DNA of 14,235 nucleotides from Methanobacteriota archaeon (lineage in GTDB: Archaea > Thermoplasmatota > E2 > DHVEG-1), in assembly GCA_026394435.1 (NCBI GenBank), contig JAPKYG010000050.1, positions 1 through 14,235 on the forward strand. The letters are read 5' to 3'. Position numbers and translations under genes: made by a program. Each line of letters starts with the position of its first letter. Position 1 is the stretch's first letter. Below the pieces are notes generated by a model. It made no database searches. It was given only the letters and a program-made list of their open reading frames with translations, and was not told the origin of the DNA. This document shows, piece after piece, positions 1 through 6,127 of the stretch.

Positions 1-1
1 C

Positions 2-38
2 CGAACGTTTGAGATTTTTTATTTTTGTTCTTTTGTAT
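2..38 (+). repeat. Hairpin plus T-rich element, copy 1 (upstream of tfb)
   Basis: The stretch consists of a small imperfect hairpin (CGAA-CG-TTTG, 2-11) followed by a T-rich tract ending TTTTTGTTCTTTTGTA. It aligns with 1192-1228 upstream of the cold-shock gene, with about four substitutions and one single-base indel over some 36 positions. The hairpin plus T-run looks like an archaeal terminator of a transcript entering from the left, but its repetition before two neighbouring genes also allows a regulatory leader. The left edge is cut by the window. Confidence 0.5.
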
Positions 39-65
39 TAGTCTTACTGATAAAGGCTGAAACGG

Positions 66-82
66 TAAAAATCTATAAAAGG
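66..82 (+). promoter_or_regulatory. tfb promoter (BRE/TATA)
   Basis: The sequence TAAAAATCTATAAAAGG is a good archaeal BRE plus TATA box (TATA core 73-80). Transcription would start about 25 bases downstream, near 100-104, leaving a leader of about 30 bases before the TTG start at 134. The stretch GTAAAAATCTA (65-75) recurs exactly at 1226-1236 in front of the cold-shock gene. Confidence 0.6.
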
Positions 83-116
83 AACTATTGAATGGTACAA
101 TTCTGGAAAAAGAGAT

Positions 117-137
117 ATGGGGGTTGAATTGATTTGA
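117..137 (+). other. Six-codon upstream ORF overlapping the tfb start
   Basis: The frame ATG GGG GTT GAA TTG ATT TGA lies in the predicted tfb leader. Its stop overlaps the TTG start of tfb (TTGA at 134-137). It could couple or limit tfb translation, or be chance. A very similar arrangement precedes the coiled-coil gene at 13614-13634. Confidence 0.25.
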
Positions 138-1069
138 CGAAAAAAAATAAGCAACAAGTAGAAGAAATTCTCAGTTGCCCTGAATGTGGCAGTGGACATC
201 TGAGTAAGGATTATTCTCGAGCAGAATTAGTCTGTTCTGGTTGTGGACTCGTTGTTGATGAAGATATTATTGACCATGGCCCGGAATGGCGTGCATTTGA
301 TAACGAACAACGGGAGAAACGGTCTCGAACAGGATCCCCCATGACATACACCATCCATGATAAAGGACTCAGTACGACTATAGGATGGACAAACAGAGAT
401 GCGTACGGGAAATCCATTCCAACAAAAAATCGGGCACAATTATATCGACTACGAAAATGGCAGCGACGCGTTCGCATCAGCGATGCAACCGAACGGAATC
501 TAGCACTTGCTCTTTCAGGAATCGACAGACTCGCGTCAGGGATGGGTCTTCCAAGAACCGTACGAGAAACCGCAGCCGTGATCTATCGAAAAGCAGCATT
601 AAAGAATTTAGTACGAGGACGAAGCATCCAAGGGGTGACTGCCGCCTCGTTGTATGCAGCATGTCGACAATGCCATGTACCACGGACACTGGACGAAATA
701 AGTACGATCGCACAGATGCCTCGAAAAGAGATTGGCAGAAACTATCGATATGTCTCCCGTGAACTCGAATTAAAATTAATGCCGACTGCACCGAAAGATT
801 ATATCTCACGATTCTGTAGTGAGTTAAAACTCAGCAACAACGTTCAAGCAAAAACATTGGAAATACTGGGACATGCAGCAAATCAGGAGCTCACAAGCGG
901 ACGGGGTCCAACAGGACTTGCTGCCGCTTCCTTGTACATCTCGTCAGTTCTTTGTGGTGAACGCAGGACACAACGTGAGGTTGCGGAAATCGCAGGAGTC
1001 ACTGAAGTGACGATTCGAAATCGATATAAAGTACTCGCACAAACACTGGATATTCGTATCGTGATGTAA
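134..1069 (+). CDS. tfb: Transcription initiation factor IIB (TFB)
   Basis: This is the archaeal TFIIB homologue. It bridges TBP bound at the TATA box and RNA polymerase, and sets the direction of initiation through BRE contacts. At 311 residues it has normal family length. The N-terminal zinc ribbon is C15-x2-C18 ... C34-x2-C37, followed by the B-reader/B-linker region (about 45-90, with GPEWRAF), then two cyclin-like repeats (about 115-205 and 215-305). The second repeat carries the usual GRGPTGLAAASLYI-type segment and a final helix-turn-helix (REVAEIAGVTEVTIRNRYK). The start is the TTG at 134: the frame is closed upstream by a stop at 125-127, the next Met is near residue 70, and a G-rich RBS-like GGGGGTTGA precedes it. 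A 6-codon mini-ORF (117-137) overlaps this start. A T6 run follows the stop. Archaea often have several TFBs, so this could be a general or a specialised copy; the sequence alone does not decide. Confidence 0.95.
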   Translation: MTKKNKQQVEEILSCPECGSGHLSKDYSRAELVCSGCGLVVDEDIIDHGPEWRAFDNEQREKRSRTGSPMTYTIHDKGLSTTIGWTNRDAYGKSIPTKNRAQLYRLRKWQRRVRISDATERNLALALSGIDRLASGMGLPRTVRETAAVIYRKAALKNLVRGRSIQGVTAASLYAACRQCHVPRTLDEISTIAQMPRKEIGRNYRYVSRELELKLMPTAPKDYISRFCSELKLSNNVQAKTLEILGHAANQELTSGRGPTGLAAASLYISSVLCGERRTQREVAEIAGVTEVTIRNRYKVLAQTLDIRIVM

Positions 1070-1070
1070 A

Positions 1071-1079
1071 TTTTTTATT
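1071..1079 (+). terminator. T-run terminator after tfb
   Basis: Six T residues (1071-1076) begin one base after the tfb stop codon. Archaeal RNA polymerase commonly terminates at such T tracts without needing a hairpin. Confidence 0.45.
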
Positions 1080-1104
1080 CCAAGTAATGTGATAGAAGCC
1101 TACG

Positions 1105-1141
1105 ACCTTCCCTGTAAAAAACTATATAAAGGTGGGAAGGT
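1105..1141 (+). promoter_or_regulatory. TATA box framed by an 8-bp inverted repeat (upstream cold-shock promoter)
   Basis: ACCTTCCC (1105-1112) and GGGAAGGT (1134-1141) form a perfect 8-bp inverted repeat, 21 bases apart. The spacer contains an excellent TATA box, AACTATATAAAGG (1120-1132). A transcript would begin near 1150, giving the downstream cold-shock gene a leader of about 110 bases. The framing repeat suggests control at this promoter by a dimeric DNA-binding protein. The regulator is not identifiable from the sequence. Confidence 0.5.
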
Positions 1142-1189
1142 TATATCGCATCAAAAGGAATAGAAATAAGAGTTTCACAATTTCGTAAA

Positions 1190-1228
1190 TTCGAATGTTC
1201 GAAATCTTTTTGTTTTTGTTCTTTTGTA
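1190..1228 (+). repeat. Hairpin plus T-rich element, copy 2 (cold-shock gene leader)
   Basis: A five-pair hairpin TTCGA-ATGT-TCGAA (1190-1203) is followed by ATC and a T-rich tract TTTTTGTTTTTGTTCTTTTG. It matches copy 1 at 2-38. If the upstream promoter at 1120-1132 is used, this element lies inside the leader of the cold-shock mRNA and would look like an attenuator. Alternatively it ends a short independent transcript of about 75 bases. Confidence 0.45.
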
Positions 1229-1244
1229 AAAATCTAGATATAAT
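1226..1244 (+). promoter_or_regulatory. Proximal TATA-like box before the cold-shock gene
   Basis: GTAAAAATCTAGATATAAT shares its first 11 bases exactly with the tfb promoter box. A TATA core at 1236-1244 would place the start of transcription close to 1262-1268, giving an almost leaderless mRNA from the ATG at 1265. The gene may therefore have two promoters. Confidence 0.4.
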
Positions 1245-1264
1245 CTAAGGAAAACGTGAATAAC

Positions 1265-1456
1265 ATGAAAGGAAATGTAAAATGGTATAATGCAAGAAAG
1301 GGATACGGATTCATCCAGTGTGACGATGGTAAAGAAGTCTTCGTTCATCGGACCGCTCTCCCAATGGAAACATCTCTCAATGAGGGAGATGCAATAGAAT
1401 TTGAAGTTGAAACATCAGATCGAGGACCACAAGCAAAAAACGTAAAGAAGGCATAA
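1265..1456 (+). CDS. Cold-shock domain protein (CspA family)
   Basis: This is a single cold-shock (OB-fold) domain of 63 residues that binds single-stranded RNA or DNA and acts as an RNA chaperone in the cytoplasm. The RNP1 motif KGYGFI (12-17) and RNP2 motif VFVH (25-28) are intact, and the KWYN aromatic segment precedes RNP1. The ATG at 1265 gives the standard family beginning MKGNVKWYN. A GTG at 1256 would add three residues; an AAGGA sequence five bases before it keeps that start open. A DEAD-box helicase follows on the same strand, so the pair may act together in resolving RNA structure. CspA-type proteins occur patchily in archaea and many copies are thought to come from bacteria. Codon use here looks like that of the neighbours. 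Confidence 0.93.
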   Translation: MKGNVKWYNARKGYGFIQCDDGKEVFVHRTALPMETSLNEGDAIEFEVETSDRGPQAKNVKKA

Positions 1457-1489
1457 GATTCTCAAAAGAAACAACGGATCTGAAAACAC

Positions 1490-1511
1490 TTTTTTTCAAA
1501 AAAATTTGAAA
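1490..1511 (+). terminator. T7 run with inverted repeat after the cold-shock gene
   Basis: Seven T residues (1490-1496) are followed by C and seven A residues. TTTCAAA (1494-1500) and TTTGAAA (1505-1511) also pair across four A residues. The position 34 bases after the stop suits a terminator, with symmetrical A/T content that could also act on the other strand. Confidence 0.4.
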
Positions 1512-1521
1512 CAAAGAGTAA

Positions 1522-1540
1522 ACGATTAATTATAAAAAGA
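1522..1540 (+). promoter_or_regulatory. Promoter of the DEAD-box helicase gene
   Basis: ACGATTAATTATAAAAAGA resembles a BRE followed by a TATA box (core 1529-1538). The expected start of transcription is near 1558. AGGTGA at 1571-1576 is a good ribosome binding site, five bases before the ATG at 1582. Confidence 0.5.
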
Positions 1541-1581
1541 GACTCAAAACAATAACATGATTTAGTAGAAAGGTGAAAATA

Positions 1582-2769
1582 ATGAAATGTGAACAACTTA
1601 TCATACAAACAAAACTCCTAGCAAAACTGCAAGAACAAGAATTCAAGGAATTGACGCTTATTCAGGAAAAATGCATACCGGAAATCGTCTTGGGAAAAGA
1701 TGTCGTTGGCCAAGCAGAGACAGGTTCAGGAAAAACGCTAGCGTTCTGTCTTCCTATCCTCAACAAAATTATTCCTAGACGGGGACTGCAGGCGCTTGTT
1801 CTTACTCCTACAAGAGAACTGTGCGTGCAGGTCACTGATGTCTTCAGGGATTTTGGAAAAACCTTGGGGATACGGACCACGAGCGTGTACGGTGGTGTCA
1901 GCATTGGACCACAGATACACGACATCCGTACATCTGAGATCGTTATCGGAACCCCCGGCAGGATGCTTGATCACCTCCGCAGGAGAACCATTGATTTAAG
2001 CAACATTAAAATCCTTGTGCTGGATGAAACTGATAAAATGTTTGAGATGGGGTTTGTCGATGATGTCGAAGAAATCATTCGCCAGATACCTCAGCAACGA
2101 CAATTACTAATGTTCAGCGCCACGATATCAGAGGATGTTCATCGTCTCGCGAGAAAACATCTGAAAAATCCAGTGATTATAAAAACCCAGTCGTATGTCG
2201 ATCACAGTAAATTGAAACAGATCTATTATGATATTTATCAGCAGAACCAGAAGTTCTCTCTTCTCGTTCATTTACTGAACAGCAATACCGATGGGTTATC
2301 CATTGTGTTCTGTGGGACACGCAGAGAATCCGATGCCGTCTCAAAGAACCTTGCACGTCAAGGAATCCGCGCCTCCGCAATCCACGGGGGAATGAGACAA
2401 CAAAAACGGGCGAGCTCACTGGACGCGTTGAAAACACAAAAAACCAAGGTACTGGTAGCAACAGATGTAGCCGCGCGGGGTCTTGATATCAAAAACGTCA
2501 CTCACATCTACAACTACGACGTGCCAAAGACACCGACAGAATATGTTCATCGGATAGGCAGAACCGCACGTGCCGGAGCAAACGGCGCAGCAATCACCCT
2601 TCTAACCGAGCGCGACCATGACAACTTCAGGCGGGTGCAAAGTAACGATGATCTTAGGATAGAACGGGCAGATATCCCTGATTTTCGAAAGGTTCCGTTT
2701 ATGCGACGGTTTGAGCCACAGGGCCATCAGCAGTTTCGAGGACCATCGCGTCATTCGTTTGGACGATAA
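1582..2769 (+). CDS. DEAD-box family ATP-dependent RNA helicase (DETD variant)
   Basis: This is a superfamily 2 RNA helicase core that unwinds short RNA duplexes with ATP. At 395 residues it is little more than the two RecA domains with a short basic tail ending HSFGR. Motifs in order: I AETGSGKT (45-52), Ia PTREL (76-80), Ib TPGR (124-127), II DETD (148-151), III SAT (179-181), IV SIVFCGT (about 240-246), V ATDVAARGLD (293-302), VI HRIGRTAR (323-330). Motif II reads DETD rather than DEAD. A GTG at 1573 lies inside the ribosome binding site AGGTGA, so the ATG at 1582 is chosen. The gene has its own TATA box. Lying just downstream of a cold-shock protein gene suggests a role in RNA structure and ribosome assembly at low temperature, as for bacterial CsdA; this is inference. 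It converges with the next gene, with only 10 bases between stop codons. Confidence 0.95.
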   Translation: MKCEQLIIQTKLLAKLQEQEFKELTLIQEKCIPEIVLGKDVVGQAETGSGKTLAFCLPILNKIIPRRGLQALVLTPTRELCVQVTDVFRDFGKTLGIRTTSVYGGVSIGPQIHDIRTSEIVIGTPGRMLDHLRRRTIDLSNIKILVLDETDKMFEMGFVDDVEEIIRQIPQQRQLLMFSATISEDVHRLARKHLKNPVIIKTQSYVDHSKLKQIYYDIYQQNQKFSLLVHLLNSNTDGLSIVFCGTRRESDAVSKNLARQGIRASAIHGGMRQQKRASSLDALKTQKTKVLVATDVAARGLDIKNVTHIYNYDVPKTPTEYVHRIGRTARAGANGAAITLLTERDHDNFRRVQSNDDLRIERADIPDFRKVPFMRRFEPQGHQQFRGPSRHSFGR

Positions 2770-2782
2770 CACAAAAATGTTA
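2767..2782. terminator. Small inverted repeat joining two convergent stop codons
   Basis: TAACA (2767-2771) and TGTTA (2778-2782) pair across six bases. Each arm contains a stop codon, one for each of the convergent genes. On the minus strand the loop contains five T residues. It may work as a compact bidirectional terminator. Confidence 0.3.
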
Positions 2783-3466
2783 CATAAGCAACGGGAGAAG
2801 TACGAGTTCAAAAAACCGATTCCTCCCGTGTAACATCCATGATCCAATGATATTTTGTGATCTCCGTGCTATTTCAAGGGTAACAATACCTTGAATGATC
2901 GTCCCGACAATGAAAAGAGTTGTTAGGTTTTGTGGATGGATTAATATAAAACTCGCCAGCGAGGTCACATAAGCTATTTTCATATTGGTTTTCTGCAGTA
3001 AAAAAATAAAAAGAATGCCTCGGAAAAAGAACTCTTCAGTAAATGCTTCAAAAAAACTAATAGCGCCAGCGACCGGATCAGCACTCCAGGTCACACCATG
3101 GAAATACTGAATCAACCCTGCCACAATCAACATAATCGGTAAAAAAATAATAAACCAAAAGAAGCTTTTTTTTAACCCCTGTTTTGTCACTCCGTACAAT
3201 GCACCATGAAGCGGTGAGGTATCACACTTTATTGCTAAGAAGAGGGTAAGGGGGAGAAGCACAAAGAGGAGCACTTTCACCGCTGGGTAGGTGTACGTTA
3301 AAACAAGATTGCTAGTAAGTAATGGCCAATACAACACCACGATTAGCACCATGACAAGGGTGATAATTCCAATTTCAATAAGAGCCTCCCTCTTATATTT
3401 CACACAATAGATAAGGGGGATAATCATTGGGATTAGTATTGGCCACAGGAATAAATCAAACTCCAT
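2780..3466 (-). CDS. CPBP family intramembrane metalloprotease (Rce1/ABI-like)
   Basis: This is a 228-residue polytopic membrane protein with about seven hydrophobic segments. The family signature is present: E144-E145-x3-R149 (motif FTEEFFFRG), F173-x3-H177 (FILIH), and a final H213-x2-N216 (LHGRN). These residues form the glutamate/histidine active site of Rce1-type proteases, which cleave inside or next to the membrane. In eukaryotes Rce1 trims CAAX proteins; substrates of archaeal members are largely unknown. The last motif usually reads HxxxN, so HxxN is a slight deviation. The ATG at 3466 follows GAGGGTGA (3480-3473 on the minus strand), a strong RBS with ideal spacing. It is divergent from abce1 and shares with it an AT-rich promoter at 3501-3512. 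Its specific substrate cannot be named from the sequence. Confidence 0.9.
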   Translation of the reverse strand: MEFDLFLWPILIPMIIPLIYCVKYKREALIEIGIITLVMVLIVVLYWPLLTSNLVLTYTYPAVKVLLFVLLPLTLFLAIKCDTSPLHGALYGVTKQGLKKSFFWFIIFLPIMLIVAGLIQYFHGVTWSADPVAGAISFFEAFTEEFFFRGILFIFLLQKTNMKIAYVTSLASFILIHPQNLTTLFIVGTIIQGIVTLEIARRSQNIIGSWMLHGRNRFFELVLLPLLM

Positions 3467-3500
3467 GATGACTCACCCTCAATGGATTGTACCATTTTCT

Positions 3501-3512
3501 ATTTTAATAAAC
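3501..3512. promoter_or_regulatory. Shared bidirectional TATA region (CPBP protease / abce1)
   Basis: ATTTTAATAAAC reads as a TATA-like box on both strands (TTTTAATAAA on plus, TTTATTAAAA on minus). Transcription would start near 3532 for abce1 and near 3481 for the protease. The plus-strand start would lie past the ATG at 3526, which supports the ATG at 3574 as the true abce1 start. Confidence 0.4.
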
Positions 3513-3573
3513 TTAAGTACATCACATGATAAAAAACCTTTTAAGAACCTGTATCTTCTCGGTGTTCGCCCAT

Positions 3574-5349
3574 ATGAGAATCGCCATAGTACTGAAAGAC
3601 CGATGTAAATCAAAGCGATGCGCACAGGAATGTATCAAATTCTGTCCCAGAGTACGCGCTGGCGATGAAACCGTTGTTATGGGAGAGGAAGGAAAACCAG
3701 TCATCTCCGAAGAACTCTGTGTCGGCTGTGGCATCTGCATCAATAAATGCCCGTTCGAGGCAATCAAAATCATCGGACTCGCAGAAGAACTCAAAGGAGA
3801 GCTTGTACATCAATTCGGGAAAAACGGGTTCCGGCTTTATCGACTCCCCATTCCAAAAAAGGGCAGCTGCGCCGGTATGCTCGGACAGAACGGGATAGGA
3901 AAGACTACAGCAATCAAAATCCTTGCAGGACAAATCATCCCAAACCTTGGGGAATATAGAAAAAAGAAGCCGTCGTGGGACCCCGTGCTGGAATATTACG
4001 CAGGCACCGAACTTCATGAACATTTCAAAGCCCTCTCAGAAAAGAACATGACCTGTGTGCTGAAGCCGCAATACGTCGACCAACTCCCAAAGATAGTCAA
4101 AGGGAAAATTAGGGACGTACTCAAGAGTGCGGATACCACAAATAAATTTGACGCTGTTGTCACGAAACTCGGGATTGGCAATCTGCTGGATAAAGAGATT
4201 GAAAAAGGAACGATCTCTGGAGGGGAACTCCAACTTGTTTCGATCGCTGCTGCTCTCATAAAAGATGTTGATTTGTATTTTTTTGATGAACCAACCTCGT
4301 ATCTTGATATCTATCAACGATTGAAAGTTGCCCGTATCATCCGGGAGCTCTCCAAAGAAAAAAAAGTCATCGTGGTTGAACACGATCTTGCGGTCTTAGA
4401 TTTTCTGTGTGAAAACGTCCATATCATGTACGGGACCGAAGGTGCCTATGGTGTTGTAACCTTCCCTCGTACTGTACGGCATTCCATTAACACCTACCTC
4501 TCTGGGTATCTGAAAGAAGAGAACATTCGCTTTGGGGAGAAAATCGAGTTTTTTGCCAATCCGCCAAAGCAACAGCAAGGGTTACGAATCCTTGTCTCTT
4601 ATAATGATCTTAGTAAAGAGTTCGAAGATTTCACACTTGAGATAGAAAGAGGTATTATCCGTTCAGGAGAAATTGTGGGAATCGTTGGTCCGAATGCGAT
4701 TGGAAAAACAACGTTTGTGAAGATGCTTGCCGGGGTGGTTCCCCCCACAAAAGGAACAATAGAATACGATCTGAAAATCAGTTATAAACCACAGTATATC
4801 ACTCCAGATTATGAAGGAACCGTGCAAGAATATTTTGCGACATACGCACCACAGCTCTTTACGTCATCGTTCTACCAAACAGAGGTACACGATGCACTTC
4901 ATTTGAAGTACCTTCAGGATCATACGTTGGACACGCTCTCTGGTGGGGAACTCCAACGGGTCGCGATCGCGGCCTCTATCGTTAAAGAAGCGGATATCTA
5001 CCTCATCGATGAACCATCTGCGTACCTTGATAGTCAACAGCGGATGATTGTCTCACGGATGTTACGTCGGGTTATTGAAAAATCAGGGAAATCCGCAATG
5101 GTGGTCGACCATGACGTGTATTTCATCGATATGGTGAGCGATGCCTTGATAGTGTTTGATGGCATGCCAGGGAAACGCGGACGTGCACAGGGGCCGTATA
5201 GTTTGCATGAGGGGATGAATCGGTTTTTGAAAAACGTTGATATCACCTTCCGACGGGATGAGGAGACCAAACGGCCTCGGGTTAACAAACCTGATTCGTA
5301 CATGGACCGGCAGCAAAAACAGAACGGGGAATACTACTATAAACTCTAA
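3574..5349 (+). CDS. abce1: ABCE1/Rli1 ribosome recycling ATPase
   Basis: ABCE1 splits post-termination ribosomes after aRF1/Pelota action and returns subunits to initiation; it is cytosolic and universal in archaea. The length, 591 residues, is typical. The N-terminal iron-sulfur domain has C11-x4-C16-x3-C20-x3-C24 and C49-x2-C52-x2-C55-x3-C59. NBD1 has Walker A GQNGIGKT (104-111), the ABCE1-specific LKPQYVDQLPK (163-173), signature ISGGELQ (214-220) and Walker B YFFDEP (235-240). NBD2 has GPNAIGKTT (372-380), LSGGELQR (455-462) and YLIDEP (476-481). The C-terminal GMPGKRGRAQGP hinge (530-541) is conserved. In NBD1 the residue after the signature is Leu rather than the usual Arg. The frame opens at 3526, but the family begins MRIAIV, so ATG 3574 is chosen; its RBS is weak (GGTG, 3561-3564). 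PrsW follows after 36 bases and may be cotranscribed. Confidence 0.96.
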   Translation: MRIAIVLKDRCKSKRCAQECIKFCPRVRAGDETVVMGEEGKPVISEELCVGCGICINKCPFEAIKIIGLAEELKGELVHQFGKNGFRLYRLPIPKKGSCAGMLGQNGIGKTTAIKILAGQIIPNLGEYRKKKPSWDPVLEYYAGTELHEHFKALSEKNMTCVLKPQYVDQLPKIVKGKIRDVLKSADTTNKFDAVVTKLGIGNLLDKEIEKGTISGGELQLVSIAAALIKDVDLYFFDEPTSYLDIYQRLKVARIIRELSKEKKVIVVEHDLAVLDFLCENVHIMYGTEGAYGVVTFPRTVRHSINTYLSGYLKEENIRFGEKIEFFANPPKQQQGLRILVSYNDLSKEFEDFTLEIERGIIRSGEIVGIVGPNAIGKTTFVKMLAGVVPPTKGTIEYDLKISYKPQYITPDYEGTVQEYFATYAPQLFTSSFYQTEVHDALHLKYLQDHTLDTLSGGELQRVAIAASIVKEADIYLIDEPSAYLDSQQRMIVSRMLRRVIEKSGKSAMVVDHDVYFIDMVSDALIVFDGMPGKRGRAQGPYSLHEGMNRFLKNVDITFRRDEETKRPRVNKPDSYMDRQQKQNGEYYYKL

Positions 5350-5385
5350 AAAACATAATAAACATTCGTGTGTTTTATTTTTGTA

Positions 5386-6096
5386 ATGACTACAGTCTTT
5401 ACCTGGGGACTTCTCATCTTTCTTTCGTTTCTTCCACCTCTGTTGTATACACTTTGGATACGAAATACGGAACGATGCCATCGTGAACAATGGAAACCAA
5501 TTTTTCTGTGTTTCCTCTGGGGCGCAACAATCGCTGTCGTCGCATCTTTTATCTTAGAAATCATTTTGGAATTACCGTTTACGTATTCATTGTCTCATGC
5601 TGAAATGGCTCCGTTTCTTGCAACGGTTGTCATCGCACCGGTTATTGAAGAGTTCACCAAACCACTCGCGTTACACCTTAAATCCGTAAGATATAATCTC
5701 GATGAATTAGAAGACGGTTTGATCTACGGAGCTGTTGCAGGATTGGGTTTTTCCGCGACAGAAAATCTTCTGTATGGATATAGTTTTTTATCTGAAGGAA
5801 TTGTCGTATTTTTAGTTTTAATGGCAGTACGAAGTTTTGGTGGTTGTTTACTTCACGCCTCCGCAACCGCATTGACGGGATATGGATACGGAAAAACAGT
5901 GATGAAACATTCGTCCTTATTTGGAGTTTTACCGTATTTTATCCTCGCGATTTTTCTTCATGGGTTCTATAATTTTCTTCTCTCGTATGAATTCGTTGGC
6001 GTGATATCAGGTTTTTTCCTTGCATTTCTTTTTGTCATCATCGCGATCACAATGATCCGAAATAGAATTAGAACCCTCGATGAAAAAACCTGTTAA
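5386..6096 (+). CDS. prsW: PrsW-family intramembrane metalloprotease
   Basis: This is a 236-residue membrane protein with about seven to eight hydrophobic segments. The family motifs are clear: PVIEEFTKP with E88-E89, DELEDGLIYGAVAGLGFSATEN ending at E126-N127, H157 in the GGCLLHASA segment, and the H192-GFYN196 motif near the C-terminus. PrsW in Bacillus cleaves the anti-sigma factor RsiW by site-1 proteolysis. Archaea lack that pathway, so the substrate here is unknown. The ATG at 5386 is preferred to the GTG at 5368, whose added residues are not part of the usual family start. No clear RBS precedes it. A TATA-like ACATAATAAAC (5353-5363) would place transcription at or beside the ATG, so a leaderless message is possible. 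It lies 36 bases after abce1 and converges with the ECF-like gene. Confidence 0.9.
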   Translation: MTTVFTWGLLIFLSFLPPLLYTLWIRNTERCHREQWKPIFLCFLWGATIAVVASFILEIILELPFTYSLSHAEMAPFLATVVIAPVIEEFTKPLALHLKSVRYNLDELEDGLIYGAVAGLGFSATENLLYGYSFLSEGIVVFLVLMAVRSFGGCLLHASATALTGYGYGKTVMKHSSLFGVLPYFILAIFLHGFYNFLLSYEFVGVISGFFLAFLFVIIAITMIRNRIRTLDEKTC

Positions 6097-6122
6097 AAAA
6101 AAGAAAAAGAGGTGCTTTTTTT
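6095..6122. terminator. Bidirectional terminator between convergent genes
   Basis: A long A-rich run (6095-6109, with one G) is followed by GAGGTGC and seven T residues (6116-6122). On each strand this gives a T tract just past the stop codon: T7 for the plus-strand protease gene, and an interrupted T run for the minus-strand gene ending at 6128. Confidence 0.55.
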
Positions 6123-6127
6123 CTCTA

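Noticed and set aside
1190..1207. GTTCGAAATC resembles a tRNA T-loop, suggesting a tRNA gene upstream of the cold-shock gene.
   Set aside because: No acceptor, D or anticodon stem can be drawn around it; the bases instead form a short hairpin with the preceding TTCGA.
3526..3573. In-frame upstream ATG extending ABCE1 by 16 residues.
   Set aside because: The family begins at MRIAIV, the extension is not similar to known ABCE1 proteins, and the predicted transcription start lies past this ATG.
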